Below are positions 47,753 through 59,290 of a stretch of 64,000 bases of DNA, piece after piece. The notes beneath the pieces were generated by a model. It worked only from the letters and a program-made list of their open reading frames with translations, made no database searches and was not told where the DNA came from. Each line of letters begins with the position of its first letter. Within the stretch, counting starts at the first letter, position 1. The stretch is from Salvia splendens (lineage: Eukaryota; Streptophyta; Magnoliopsida; Lamiales; Lamiaceae), in assembly GCF_004379255.2 (NCBI RefSeq), contig NC_056045.1, positions 9,327,593 to 9,391,592 of the forward strand, in the 5' to 3' direction. Position numbers and translations under genes: made by a program.

Positions 47753-49457
47753 ATGATGTCATCGGAGGAGTGTTATGATGAGTCAGAGCTGGAATTGGGG
47801 CTCGGCCTCAGCCTTGGAGCTGCAAAGACTAAGCCCAACCAACCGGCGCCATCCTCCTCCTCCATTACTAAACTCAATCCCACCGGCACCAAGAGAACCG
47901 CCGATTCCCCCTGCTCTCCGCCTCCCCGTTCTGCAATTAGGTCATTTCCGATTCCCGCAACAATTCTCACTCTGAATAATTTATTCTGTTGATGTCTGTT
48001 TTTCCTTTGCTTTTTCCATATTTGGGCGATTTAATGTGAATTGAATGAATCATCTCTGTTTGATTGATTCGAATTGCTTTCTATCGACTGTCTTGAAAAA
48101 ATATGCATTTTCCTTGTAATTAGAAAAATCAGTTCCAACTGGTTTAGGTAGAAGAAGGTTGATTTTGATTAGTATTGGTTCCACTCAAAGTTGACCTCTC
48201 TTGAACTATGATGACAACTTTTGCTACTATAGATGCTAATGCCTAATCAAATGTTATATCTCTCTTGTGTTATTTACTGAAGCAGTCAGGTTGTTGGATG
48301 GCCTCCCGTCCCAACTTATAGACTGAACAGCTTGTCGAACCATGCAAAATCACCCGTCACTGAGGAACTTTTCTCCATTTCTGATAAATGTCAAGGCAAG
48401 AATACTGATAATTTAAAGGAAAAAGGATTTGTCAAGACATCTCTGTTTGTGAAGGCTCACATGGATGGGGTTGCAATTGGTAGAAAGGTTGATCTTAATG
48501 CTCATAGCTGCTATGAGACTTTAGCTTCTGCATTGGATGCCATGTTTATTCCGAGTGCTTCAGTTGGGGCCAGAGGTAATATTCTGTTTTCATGATTGAT
48601 TCAATTCGATAACAACCAATCTTTCTTGCGTGCATATATATGATAATGATTCTACCTTGTCTTGATTGATGCCATCAGGTGGGAGAGTTTTCTAGAAAAT
48701 TCTGTTTGTTATTTAATCTTGTCACCAAACCGCCCTAGAGTATGTACTATTATGTGGCTAGCGCCCGCTTACAGTTTTTCTTGTAATATGACACTCAAAG
48801 AGATGGAGTGGAGAAAAATCATATGCAACTTATTGAAGTTGTTTCATAATAACCTAATGCCAAATCCTGTATTGTTTCTCCTCCTTGGGTCGTTTGTTAT
48901 AATTTAATGAGATAGGATAATCATGAAGTTTTAGCTTTTCTGATGCTGAATGCATTCCTTTGAGTTCCAACACTACCTTAGCTATTTCGAGAAGCCTATT
49001 TGACTAACAGATGCTGCCGCTTATTTTGTAGGATCAAATATGGAAGAGCAAGCTTCTGTTACTGGTAAAAGACAACATGTTAGATTCCTGGATGGTTCAT
49101 CAGACTTTGTTCTCACCTATGAGGACAAGGATGGAGATTGGATGCTTGTGGGAGACATTCCTTGGGAGTATGTCCTTAACTACTCGCGTATTTGCATTAT
49201 CTTGTGCAATACCCACGCATCAACATCGTACTAAAATGTGACGAATTACTTCTTTTCTGTTAGGATATTTCTGAATTCTGTGAAGAGGCTCCGGATCATG
49301 AGGACAACCGATGCCAAGGGGCTTGGTATGCACATCTTGATCTTGTCATATTGCCGATTCTCAGAGGCCACTATATATTTGTCTGTTTGCGTAAATATAT
49401 TGTTCATATTTCATCATTATTGCAGCTCCGGGATCTCAAGAAAGGAATGGGAGATGA
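47753..49457 (+). CDS. Aux/IAA transcriptional repressor (IAA10/IAA11 type), five exons
   Basis: Exons 47753-47940, 48286-48575, 49032-49167, 49264-49325 and 49426-49457 have GT-AG borders and agreeing phases; they total 708 nt, 235 aa. The product is a short-lived nuclear repressor that binds ARF factors and is degraded by SCF-TIR1/AFB when auxin is present. Domain I is [10 protein letters not shown] (13-22), an EAR repression motif recruiting TOPLESS. The domain II degron is QVVGWPPV (64-71). The PB1 domain (III/IV) starts near [20 protein letters not shown] with the conserved Lys119, and its acidic patch is [11 protein letters not shown] (191-201). The tail is short, ending [21 protein letters not shown] has Ile where Met is common. 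All key motifs are intact. The first of two adjacent ATG codons was taken as start. The 46.1-47.4 kb MITEs may lie in its promoter. Confidence 0.93.
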
Positions 49458-50832
49458 CCAATTGCTCCCTTGTAGAGAACACACCTCGTCTAGACAGTCT
49501 CGGTCTAGAAGCATGAAGCTTGAAGTTGTGAATTCTTTGATGACATCTGTTACCAACAAAAAATATCAAGGCAGCATCGCGTTTTGGTTTAATTTTGGTC
49601 ACTTTTACATCTTATTACTAATAATATTCTGACACATCATACACCCTCGGTCCAGGATGCCATCTGCATCTGCACAACGCAGATGCCCCGTCCCTCTTTT
49701 CTGTTTGTAGGTAAAGTATACCAAGCATTGCCATGTGATACACTGTATGAATGGAAATGGCAAGTTTGCTACATTCCCTCCTGGTTTAAAGAAGGAATAT
49801 AGTATATATATATATCATATGCTTTTGCACGAAGTTTGATGCTTTATTCCCTCATTTCTATCTCCTATTTTTCGTGTATTTCATTTGTTGAGCTGTGTGT
49901 GAGATGCTGGAAGGAGAATTTGTACAATGTTTAGACAATGTGTCAACTATACACGTTGATCATAATGTTATTGATATGTCTTGATCGTGGAATTGTTTTA
50001 GAGCTACAAAGTTAGTTATTAAATCGTTAACACTACATAGAATCGTGTATCAGAACATCACATATCCTGCAACGCTCCTTACTCAACTAGTTATTGGGGT
50101 TAATTTTGTTCTCTTTAATCTTGCTTTTAACTCGTCCACAATTCTCAAGTGTTACTAGATTCTTCTACTACAATTGAATTTCACCTCCATAAATAGAATT
50201 GCAATTGAATACCATAGCATACATAACTCAAGTTTAGTTCAGAGTTTGATTTAGGTCAAATTGTGGACTAATTGGAGTTGGCATAGATTTTCATAAAATT
50301 ATTAATATGCCCAAAAAATGCATATAATTTCACGAGATGGTTTCAAAGGAACTATTCGAAAGGTACAAAAGAGTAGCAAGTATCAAAAGTATTTATGTAC
50401 ATAGTTTGATATCTGCATGATCTACGAGACACAATCTAGAACTCGAATCCATAAGTCAATTATATCCACGCATTAGCTTTATATACTTATATATACATTG
50501 ATTAATTCAAGAGCAACAAATGCTTATGGTTCATTCCTATGGCTGCAGTCAAACTCGCATTATTCTTTTCTTTTGAGAAATATTTGAAAGCCAAACATGT
50601 GAAATTTTTTGGGATGAACTTATCGTGAAGTACACATTGTGAGGTTTAATGTCAAAATGCACAATCTACATCGAGTTCATGAGTTATATGCGAACACTCC
50701 CCGGCTCCTGCACCAAGAACCCATGAATACGTGCACCGTGATCGATAGCTTGCTGCAGAAAAGGCTCTTTCAAGATTATTGTGCTTATGGGGGACAAACG
50801 TCTCCTGTTGCCGTTTTTGTGTCGGCAAGGCC
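49458..50832. other. Downstream region of Aux/IAA and intergenic DNA
   Basis: The first few hundred bases are probably 3' untranslated sequence. Near 50640-50835 both strands have short open frames (plus 50639-50836; minus 50684-50878 with PFLQQAIDHGARIHGFLVQE). These look protein-like but match no family I can name. Confidence 0.5.
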
Positions 50833-50835
50833 TTA

Positions 50836-51686
50836 GAGCATCCACAATGGTTTTGGAGCCACAAACTCCTCCTGCCACATCAGCAGCCCTAAAAACTCCT
50901 TCTGCTAGATCATCAGGACAAGCAACTAGACAAGCAATAGCACAGTCATAGCCTAGCCATAATAAATAAAATTATAAAAACAAATAATTAACAATCACAC
51001 AAAATACGAAATTAAATTTTCGACACAGATAGGGGAAAAATCAATAATAATATTAAAATTTTAAAAGTACATTAATTTAAAAAAGTACATTAATTTTAAA
51101 AAGTACATTGATTAAAAAAAACTCCTCTTCCACACACGGGCCCCCCGCATCCGCCTCACTCCTCGACGTCGTCGCCACTATCCAGTGTTGGATATTTTAG
51201 TATAATTGGATTAACTTGATTGATCAATATGATCATAATGAGACATCAAATAAGTTGGAAGTGCGGAGTGCACACTTGTTTGAATTCGTTATGATTGGAC
51301 GGGGGTTCGGGGGTAGCGCCCCCGAGAGCGAGGTCGAAGGGGCGGCAGCCCCTGGCGGGGTCCAGGTCAGCTTGGAAATTTTTTATTTCCATTAAATTGC
51401 TATACATAAATCTTCATCCAGAAATGTAATTTCCGATAATTGAAGGACCAAATTACAATATTTAAAACTCGCCAAAACTAAATAATAATAAAAAATCGGC
51501 TGGCCGATCGCTCGCCGATCGGGAGCCTGCAATGGCGGCCAGCCGATCGGCGAGCGCATCAGCTAGCGCCCGCAAATCGGCGTGCGCTTGCCGATTTGCC
51601 GCTCGCCGGCTGCAATGGTTCGGTGAGCGGACCGGCCAGCGTCGGGAATTGGCTAGCTGGTCCGCTCGCCGCCATTGTAGATGCTC
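50836..51686. mobile_element. PIF/Harbinger derivative E, non-autonomous
   Basis: Termini GAGCATCCACAATGG and (reverse-complemented) GAGCATCTACAATGG between TTA at 50833-50835 and 51687-51689. 851 bp. A minus-strand tail just left of 51183 (acidic SGDDVEE-like end) suggests the last codons of an ORF1. The right third is packed with CGCTCGCCGATCGG-type repeats. A copia LTR-like fragment is nested at 51184 onward. Confidence 0.85.
51184..51385 (+). mobile_element. LTR-like fragment nested in element E
   Basis: Starts TGTTGGATATTTTAG and contains GGGGTTCGGGGG...GCGGCAGCCCCTGGCGGG, a G-rich stem-forming phrase I recall from many plant copia LTRs. No second end or interior is present. Confidence 0.5.
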
Positions 51687-51689
51687 TTA

Positions 51690-52713
51690 CAAACATATTC
51701 GGTAAAGTTTGGCCACATCAACTTTTCAATTTATATTATGTATTTTATCATTTTCAATAAAATATAAATTTTTTGATTTTTAATAAAATTCTATTATATA
51801 ATTTTTAAATTCTATAAATTTAATAAATTATAAGATACCTATATTATCGTCTCCCTCTTCTGTGACACCAATATGGCGCAGCTCTGCAGTCTCTGGCTTT
51901 GTCTTCTATCTCTCATTGCTCCCACCACCGCTCTGCTCTCCAGGTGCCCCCTTCATATATCTCTCTCTCTAGCTATTTGTTTATAAGGTGTATGTGGAAA
52001 GGTATTTGGCTAAATGAGTTGCAATGTCTTTTTTTTTTTTGCATTTTCATTTATAACCACAATGCTATTTATCTTGATTTAGAAATGTAAGTAGCAATTG
52101 AAGCTCGTTGCTTTGTTCAGTAAGACGAAGCAATTATCAAATTACCCAATTTTTTGCATTTTGTTTCCTATCAAAGTTACAAACTTGGATACTCAGTTGT
52201 TTTCAATGCATTTTGTTTCAATAATAAAGAAGCAACTTTGACATATACTTAATATTGGGGATTCTACATAAGTTTTCTTTTCAAATAAAAAAGATACAAA
52301 GCGATCTTGATAAGAATTACTTTTCTGTTTATCTTCATTCAAATAGTGTAATTAGGTTAAAATCTAATACATTTGAGACATATTTAGAAGGTAAATGTCA
52401 TTTGATAAGATTCCCCTCAAGATATGAGGGTTTTGCTACTTTGTTCCTTTCTCTTGCATATCAGTTTGTTTGTTTTAACTCGTTGATTAAGTAGGATTTG
52501 ATTGACTGAACTACTTGACCAAAGTTGTGACGTGTGTAGCAATGGGAAAACTTGCATTCTCAAATTGTGTATTGTGAACTATCTTCTGTTCTAACAGAGA
52601 AATAGTCTACCTTTTGAATACATGATTGGATGGATATCTCATATGCGATCCTAACTCTCGAAGTCGGAAATGAAACTACGTATGATACTGGAAAATGCAT
52701 TCATGATGTTATG
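51690..52713. other. Intergenic DNA right of element E
   Basis: Apart from the possible orphan first exon at 51873-51943, nothing recognisable. The frame 52255-52494 has no visible domain. Confidence 0.5.
51873..51943 (+). other. Possible orphan first exon encoding a signal peptide
   Basis: ATG at 51873 opens MAQLCSLWLCLLSLIAPTTA then LLS, followed by AG and a GTGCCC donor-like site. This looks like the secretion-signal exon of a receptor-kinase or similar gene (ALLS is how several LRR kinases of the NIK type continue). No second exon follows before the convergent subtilase gene, so it may be a truncated copy or chance. Confidence 0.25.
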
Positions 52714-55032
52714 TCACTTTGTTGATGACCATGTCACTGAAACTGGGCTGCGAACCCGGTTATAGCTTCTCGTATTCACCCATGTCAGGTGCCCTTCTGC
52801 AAACCTCGTGTCCTTTGTCTGGATTCTTTTCTTTGATGTGAACCGAACTCGGTAACTCAGAGTTTGGTTTACGTGTCTGAATGTCAGGCGACGTGGTCTA
52901 ACACTCACTGTGACTCCCTCGGGTGCCTTCAGTTCCAGCGAGTAGATGGAATTGGGGCTGCCCACGTTTGTTACTTGTCTTTTTATCGTCTTTCTTGTAT
53001 CTCCGTTTTTGAAGATGACGGAAAACGTGGGGTAATTGAGGCTGAAACCCCTGTTCTTCCGCAAGAGGTCGTGGCAGCTAACGTTCCTCTGAGTGATGCT
53101 GAATATCTCTGATCTTCTGTATCCGAGAGTGCATAGGTGAGTAATGTGGTCGTCTGGTCGGATGTCGTATATCAATCCCGGATTGATTGCTTTTTCGGGA
53201 TTCACTTGCCCTGCTCCGGTTGCAAAGAGGTCAGCAGGCTTATCTCCATCCATTATTGGTTTTCCTTGATGATCGTGCCTATCTGCAGTCGTCATGAGTG
53301 CAGATTTGATGGCGGCGGGCGTCCATTTTGGATGAGCCGAGTGAAGCAGAGCTGCGATTCCACTGACATGGGGGCATGCCATGGATGTTCCTGACATGAC
53401 AGCGAAGTTCACTCTTCTAGAATCTTCTGGAAGGGCGCTGGGGCCGAGGTTTTGAGGCCACGCAGCAATGATGTTGACCCCCGGGGCGATCATGTCTGGC
53501 TTCAGAACTGAAGGGTCGGTGTAACTTGGCCCTCTCGATGAAAACTGCGCAACTGCAGGTGCTCTGGACTTCCCTACGACCGTTCCTCCAAAGATGATTC
53601 TTGCTTTAGGCAGTTGCGTCGAGTTTATGTAGCTTCTGAGGTGAAACGCTTCGTCAGAACCGATCTGCGTTGCTGGGAGGACATGGACATCCACTGAATC
53701 TTCTTCCAAGTTTATCTCGGTGTTGGTTAGGATCATGGCAGCACCACCGGCTTCCTTTACTATCTGACCCTTCTCGGACCTCCCATTAACACCGCGGTCG
53801 CAGACGACCATCTTGCCTCGTACCTTTGCCCTTGGAAGAGACCCTCTCAAGCAGAAGTTACTGCCTTTATTGCCGCCTGTGATGTATACCAGCTCGAGCT
53901 CTTTCTGAGCCGCTGCAATTCCTTTCCCTGGGTACATGGATTCTCCGTACAGAAGCTTCCGGTTACCTAGTCGAACCACAGCCGGAAACCTTCTGTCGAG
54001 CGTGCTTGCTCCGATGGTTGCAATCCAAGGAGCCTCATTTGCAACAGAATTCTGAATCGGACCGTTGTTTCCTGCAGCGCATATCACTGATATGCCATGT
54101 TCCATAGCTCGGAAACTACCGATGGCTATAGTGTCCTCGTAGAGGGGTACCGGGAAGCCTCCCAACGAGAGAGAAAGCACGTCCACTCCGTCCCTGATGG
54201 CTTCATCCATGGCTGCAAGAATGTCGGAGCTGTAGCAGCCACTGAACCAGCACACTTTATACACAGCAATGTGCGCAGCCGGGGCCATTCCTCGAGCCGT
54301 ACCGCCTCCACCTCCGAGCACGCTCGCCATCGAGACAGGAGTTCCGCCGGCGGTGGAGGCTGTGTGGCTGCCGTGGCCGTGGGAGTCGCGGGGCGACACA
54401 TATTCTGCTACAACGTCAGGCGAGGACGTCAGTGAGGCGACTCGGTGGCCTTTGCTTAAGTATCTCGCGCCGATAATCTTTCGGTTACAGTTCGAAGCAT
54501 TGAAGCCCTGCCCGTGTTGGCATATCCCTTTCCACCTCCGAGGAACCGGCGGCATACCCCGGTCGTCGAAGCTCGGGCTCTCCGGCCAGACTCCCGTGTC
54601 GAGCACCCCTATGATTGAGCCCCGGCCGAAGCGGGACTCGACCCACGTGCCACCTTGTCTCGTGGGGCTCAGCCCGAGGAAGGTGTAGGAATAAGTGGTG
54701 TGAATCTCGAGCTTTCTGTCCGGCCGCACTGCCACAACCTCGTGCGACCTCTTGAGCATCTCGACCTCGGGAGGCGAGAGGCGAGCGGCAAAGCCCTCCA
54801 TGGCGGGGCCGTAGGAATACAAGAGGCGCGACGACGAATCCTCATCCGTCGAAACGGAGTTGTCGAGGAAGGAGAGGTGCCAGTGGAGCTTAGAGGGGAA
54901 GTGGGAACGGGAAGGGCCGTCGGGGTGGAGCTGCACGATGTAGGTCTGGATATCGTCGTGTGCATGAGACAGAGACAGAGACAGAGACAGAAGAAAGACG
55001 AAGACGAAGAAGAGTGGAGATATGAGTTCCAT
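52714..55032 (-). CDS. Subtilisin-like serine protease, SBT1.2 (SDD1-like) type
   Basis: A 772-aa intronless secreted protease of the plant S8 family. The signal peptide (about 1-25) contains LSLSLSLSH, encoded by a six-base repeat. The I9 propeptide spans about 30-111 (YIVQLHPDG ... HTTYSYTFLGL at the junction). Catalytic residues: Asp145 in VLDTGVWPES, His220 in HGHGSHTAS, oxyanion Asn322 in AAGNNGP, Ser550 in SGTSMACPHVSG. A PA domain lies between about 370 and 480. A fibronectin-III-like C-terminus follows (NYPTFSVIF, TNVGSPNSIYSLE). Length and all motifs are normal. Closest recalled relatives are SBT1.2 proteins, including SDD1 of stomatal patterning, but that role should not be assumed. 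A run of 20 G lies 55 bp upstream of the ATG. Confidence 0.94.
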   Translation of the reverse strand: MELISPLFFVFVFLLSLSLSLSHAHDDIQTYIVQLHPDGPSRSHFPSKLHWHLSFLDNSVSTDEDSSSRLLYSYGPAMEGFAARLSPPEVEMLKRSHEVVAVRPDRKLEIHTTYSYTFLGLSPTRQGGTWVESRFGRGSIIGVLDTGVWPESPSFDDRGMPPVPRRWKGICQHGQGFNASNCNRKIIGARYLSKGHRVASLTSSPDVVAEYVSPRDSHGHGSHTASTAGGTPVSMASVLGGGGGTARGMAPAAHIAVYKVCWFSGCYSSDILAAMDEAIRDGVDVLSLSLGGFPVPLYEDTIAIGSFRAMEHGISVICAAGNNGPIQNSVANEAPWIATIGASTLDRRFPAVVRLGNRKLLYGESMYPGKGIAAAQKELELVYITGGNKGSNFCLRGSLPRAKVRGKMVVCDRGVNGRSEKGQIVKEAGGAAMILTNTEINLEEDSVDVHVLPATQIGSDEAFHLRSYINSTQLPKARIIFGGTVVGKSRAPAVAQFSSRGPSYTDPSVLKPDMIAPGVNIIAAWPQNLGPSALPEDSRRVNFAVMSGTSMACPHVSGIAALLHSAHPKWTPAAIKSALMTTADRHDHQGKPIMDGDKPADLFATGAGQVNPEKAINPGLIYDIRPDDHITHLCTLGYRRSEIFSITQRNVSCHDLLRKNRGFSLNYPTFSVIFKNGDTRKTIKRQVTNVGSPNSIYSLELKAPEGVTVSVRPRRLTFRHVNQTLSYRVRFTSKKRIQTKDTRFAEGHLTWVNTRSYNRVRSPVSVTWSSTK
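54967..54992 (-). repeat. GACAGA hexamer repeat inside the signal-peptide codons
   Basis: GACAGA is repeated about four times on the plus strand. Read on the minus strand it gives TCTGTC, encoding the Leu-Ser repeat of the subtilase signal peptide. Unit gains or losses keep the frame. Confidence 0.85.
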
Positions 55033-55086
55033 GGTGGATGTGGAAAGTGATGGCTCATGTTGAAGGGAAGGGAAGGGGTATTTGAA

Positions 55087-55106
55087 GGGGGGGGGGGGGG
55101 GGGGGA
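55087..55106. repeat. Homopolymer run of 20 G
   Basis: An uninterrupted G20 on the plus strand (C20 on the coding strand) in the leader/promoter of the subtilase gene. It can form a G-quadruplex and is a place where read length errors are likely. Confidence 0.9.
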
Positions 55107-56201
55107 AGGAGAGGAGCTCTTTGGCTCACGAGTTTGGAGAGTGAGGGAGTAGAGAGAGAGCCTTTGGTTTTATTTGAGGATTTTTCACGAGTAACTGTTG
55201 CTTCAATTTATTGCACTTTTTATTTGAATTTCTTTTCTTTACCCCCACAAAGTATATTTTATGTCAACGTATCTATGTTGCAAGCTATTTATGATGTGGG
55301 ATTCTTGAAATCTTTGTAGTTGGACAACGTTTGTCCATTCGAGTTGCCTAGTTGCCCTTGTCCCAATGAAACATAGCAAGAACTTGCATTCACCTCTTAT
55401 CAATCAATCAATCACACATTTCATTTCATTATACAGTTTTAGCAAAAAATTAGTTGATACTCCCCTCATAAAAAATAAAGAATTTAAGAACTTATATAAA
55501 TTTTAATGCGAAATTTGTAAAGTAAGTGAGTGACGGAAGAATGATGAAGTTTTATGTCAAGTTATGTAATGAAGTAGTTGAAGATAAAGATTCCAAATAC
55601 AAAACTGAAATTCATGCATAGCTTTATTCACATCTCAAATCTGATACTGCTATGTTTTGAAAGAAAGAGTCCACATATTAGTGTGTAGAATGGCGCATTG
55701 CAGGCTCTTAGGGCACGTGCTGCTTGTGCACCTGCGCTCTATTCTGATTTCTAGCATTTGATTTTTTATAAATTTCCATTCAATAGTTTGAATTTTACTC
55801 TTATAAATTAAGCGGATCTTTGTTAACTCATTTTAGCGTTCATGCAAAATAATCACTATTACTAATTTACCACCGACAAGGCCAATGATATTGTGAAGTA
55901 GTTAAATAATTACTCAATTTAGTTGGGACATCATAGAAATGATTATGACTCAACTCGTTGGGATGGAGAAAATATCATTTTTCAAAATCGGTGCAAAAAA
56001 TGAACGAATAGAGTATTAAACTAAACATATGATATAATTGATGATATTGAAATCCTAGTATGCATACTCACCATGCTCTACACAAAATATAAGCTCAATA
56101 ATTCTAGATTGTTGCATTCATATCATATCCCAAAACGACATCATTGTTGTCTTTACTCATTCTTTTATAGTTGCTTCTGCTAAAACAGTGTTGGGATCCG
56201 A
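55107..56201. other. Subtilase upstream region and intergenic DNA
   Basis: No gene seen. Partial Stowaway-like ends near 55460 (TACTCCCCTCATAAAAAATA) and 55905-55985 (ACTCAATTTAGTTGGGACAT) suggest broken MITEs. Confidence 0.55.
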
Positions 56202-57483
56202 CTATTTAGGTTTTGAAAAATATGGATCCCATTCATGAGGCCCTATCACTTCACCTTCATCCAACAAATCATATTTCCATCCAAGCTCCTCAACAAAACC
56301 ATCATCTCTACGCCCCTCAACCATGTCCTTCCTCAACTTCGCCACCTTCTCAACGACCGCGCTAACCGCCACATCAAACGCATCTCTAAACGTCTTCATC
56401 TTCGCGCGAGGGTCAGCGTATATCAGCCGCGGAACGAGGCTTATAACCGCACTCCAACAACTTGCACAACGACGAATCCTTGCATTGCTCAATGATTTGC
56501 CCACGGATCAACTTGGCATTGCCTGGACGTGGCGCTCCAGCGAAACAGAACAGATACTTCGGCGCTAGTCTCCTCATCCTCTCCTGCCAAACAATCACAT
56601 CTTCGTCCTTAGCAGGATGGAAGTAGGTTGGATACGGAATTCCATAATCGTTCGCGTTCCATGGATTTGATTCGACAACAAGCATAGACATGTTCTTGGC
56701 AGCCGGCAACAACAGAAGCTTGTTACCCCAATCCGACTCTCGATCAGATAGTCGCCTGAAATCCTACGTTATCCTGCCCGCCACGAGAAAGTGGTCCTTC
56801 CCTCTCATCACGCGCCATTCTGGCGTCTTCGCGAGCCAATCAACCAAAGCAAGAGACGAAGCATCCCTAGTCGATATGTTGTGCCCCCAGAGATACCGTG
56901 CAATGTCAAATCCAGCGTAGAAGGGCACGAAAATAGCAGCAGCGAGAGAAGAGTCGTTGGTCAAGCATTCGTATTGCTTCATTTGATTGGTGAATATCAC
57001 GTCCACTGCAAACTGATTAGTCTCGTACCACCCTGTTCTCGAGAAAACTCTCTCAGCGTTCCCCAGTGGAGGACCTAGACCGGCATTTGTGGTGAACTTG
57101 CACATGTCGGTCCACAGGCTAAGGCTACTACACTCCTTAAGCATATCCTCGTTGAACCTCGAAGAAAGGGCATGGACGTAAATATACCTCCCCCCACACG
57201 GATCGCTCTTGTTCTCTGCAGTCCTCAATGCCCTCACAAAGGTATACATCGGCTTCTCCTGTTGAGGCGTGTGAATCGCGTTATTTGTGATAACACGGTT
57301 AGGATTCGAATCAACAGGCAGAGTGTTAAATGATTTAGCATTGCCATTACCAATCGCCATAAAATCGAAGTACAACAGGCATAACCAAAAGAACGCTGAT
57401 AACGCGACTAACAAACAAAGGCGCGGATGATGAATTTTTCCGTGCTTCTTCTCCATCGGATCAACGCGCAACTTTACTTGCAA
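56202..57483 (-). pseudogene. MUR3-like xyloglucan galactosyltransferase (GT47), disabled
   Basis: MUR3-type enzymes are Golgi type II membrane proteins that add galactose to xyloglucan. From 57483 the frame has a cytosolic head ([13 protein letters not shown]), a membrane anchor at about 20-42 and an exostosin-type domain beginning [20 protein letters not shown]. Codon 240 is TAG (56764-56766), where the family has Trp in GRITWDF. The same frame continues as [33 protein letters not shown] and [18 protein letters not shown] to CKLLEC. About 100 residues that should follow, including the QPxGDSYTRRS donor-binding block, are missing. The C-terminus ([20 protein letters not shown] ... [13 protein letters not shown]) resumes in another frame at about 56460. 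The nonsense codon and the deletion each destroy activity. Confidence 0.9.
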
Positions 57484-58986
57484 ACAGCTCTAGAAATAAT
57501 GCAAATATCATATCAAAAGGAAATCAAGATGTAGACAAGATATAAGCAAACTTGTACACCAACAGTAATCGAAAAAAAAAGAAGTCAGAAGAAATTAATC
57601 AAACATGAGAAGCGTAAACTAACCAGGAAGAAGAAGAAGAAGAAGATGCAAAACTGAAGCTAAAAGGAAAAAAGATGAAAGCAAAAAAATCTAATCTTAT
57701 CACAATCTATGACTCTGTATACTAAGAGAAAATATTGAGTAACAGAAAGGAAAAAAGCAGTTATAACTTTCTATATCTGTATGGAATTATGGAAGGGAAG
57801 CAGGCGTATTTTAGTCAGCAATAGGCGTATGTTAGAGGCTGAATTGCATCAGTGAGTATGCCAACTCAAATTCAATCATATTATATGCGATTTTCATGTT
57901 GATATATAATTATAAAATCATTTATATTTGATATCCTATTCCTATCAAAATCATACTATTCTAATCTTTCAAAAAACATGGCATTTATATATAAAAAAAA
58001 ACTATAATTGAAAGTCGTAGCTGCTGACCTGCTATTATTCTTTTAGCAAACTGAAATAAATTTTAGTAATATCCATAAATTTACATTATTTCCATCTTAG
58101 GCCAACAATTGTTGTGAGCATTAAATTGTTGTGATATCTCAATTTCAAACTCAAAATCAATGTGCAATGACTCAAAATCAAAGTCCTAGGTGATTGGTAG
58201 GCTTTGAAGCGTGTCATCTAATTGTGATTTCTTAGAAAGAGACATATCAAACAAATAATGAAATGGAAACAAAAATCATCATTTTATTAGTAGTATTTTC
58301 TTTATCACCATACAAAAGCACATCCTCATGGTTTCCTTCATGTTGGCACTGATAGGCTCCCCGATTTAGCAAATTTCACCGAAGATCATCTTCAATACAT
58401 ATGTCTTGATTCAACATATCTTTTATCTTAGTCGGTTATCTTTATTTATTTTTCATATCTTTTGTAACCTTTTTATTTATTTACTTGCTTGATTAGCAAG
58501 ATATATGTTTTAGGGTTTAGAATTCTATTAATTTTCTAGTATTTTGATTCATAGAGAAATAATAAATAAATTATTCACATTTCTGGTTCTGGCGGAAATC
58601 GTCCATAGTACTTTAATTAGGGTTTATCTTCCTTTTATCCTCATTACAAACATGTGTGCTCAATCCCGATAGAACAAAGTTCTATCAGATACCCTCAAAT
58701 TCTTGGTAAGGTTTACCTACAAACGTAAGATGGATTACACATGATTTATTATTGCAACATAATTTAAATATTAGAATCGGTCTTCTATGCACTTGCTCGC
58801 ACAATACGATCTTTTGAGCATTATCCTTTTGATTCTTAAGCAAGGTCAATTTTGGTGAAATAGTATTTTGTCAATAAAAATTAAAAGTAGAAGAGAAAAC
58901 CGTTGTCATAAATAATTAGTTAGAATATTTTTAGAACGGTCACTTTTATTTAAAATAATTCATTTTAGTCATAGAAATTATTGGTT

Positions 58987-59043
<57 letters not shown>

Positions 59044-59128
59044 TTTTATCATAAGAACTGGAGCTCTTTCTTCTTTTGTGCTAAGAAGTTAATGGAATTC
59101 CAAAATAATGAAGGAGAATAGATTCATT
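57484..59128. other. Intergenic DNA between the MUR3-like pseudogene and the MULE
   Basis: No gene seen. AT-rich, with a microsatellite at 58988-59042. Confidence 0.6.
58988..59042. repeat. (AAT)n microsatellite, about 18 units
   Basis: Uninterrupted AAT/TAA trinucleotides about 100 bp before the MULE terminus. Confidence 0.95.
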
Positions 59129-59140
59129 CTACTAGAGGGG

Positions 59141-59290
59141 GTGACGCATAATGTTTGTGCGTCGTTTATTAATGACGCACAATCCTTATGCGTCGTTTAA
59201 TAATGACGCACAAAGATTATGCGTCGCTTAACAACGCATAAGGGTTGTGCGTCGCTATTGAACGACGCACAAACATTATGCGTCGTTAAG
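59141..59290. repeat. Left terminal GACGCA/TGCGTC array
   Basis: At least eight GACGCA or TGCGTC hexamers alternate in orientation, spaced to form a string of small hairpins of roughly 20 bp (for example TGCGTCG...CGACGCA). Confidence 0.9.

Noticed and set aside
54097..55058. Several frames overlapping the subtilase gene in other phases
   Set aside because: The minus-strand 772-residue frame has all subtilase catalytic motifs; the others are compositional shadows.
59141..59290. CRISPR-like appearance of the short regularly spaced repeats
   Set aside because: Units alternate in orientation and lie at both ends of a MULE in plant DNA. Spacers are not unique and no cas genes exist.
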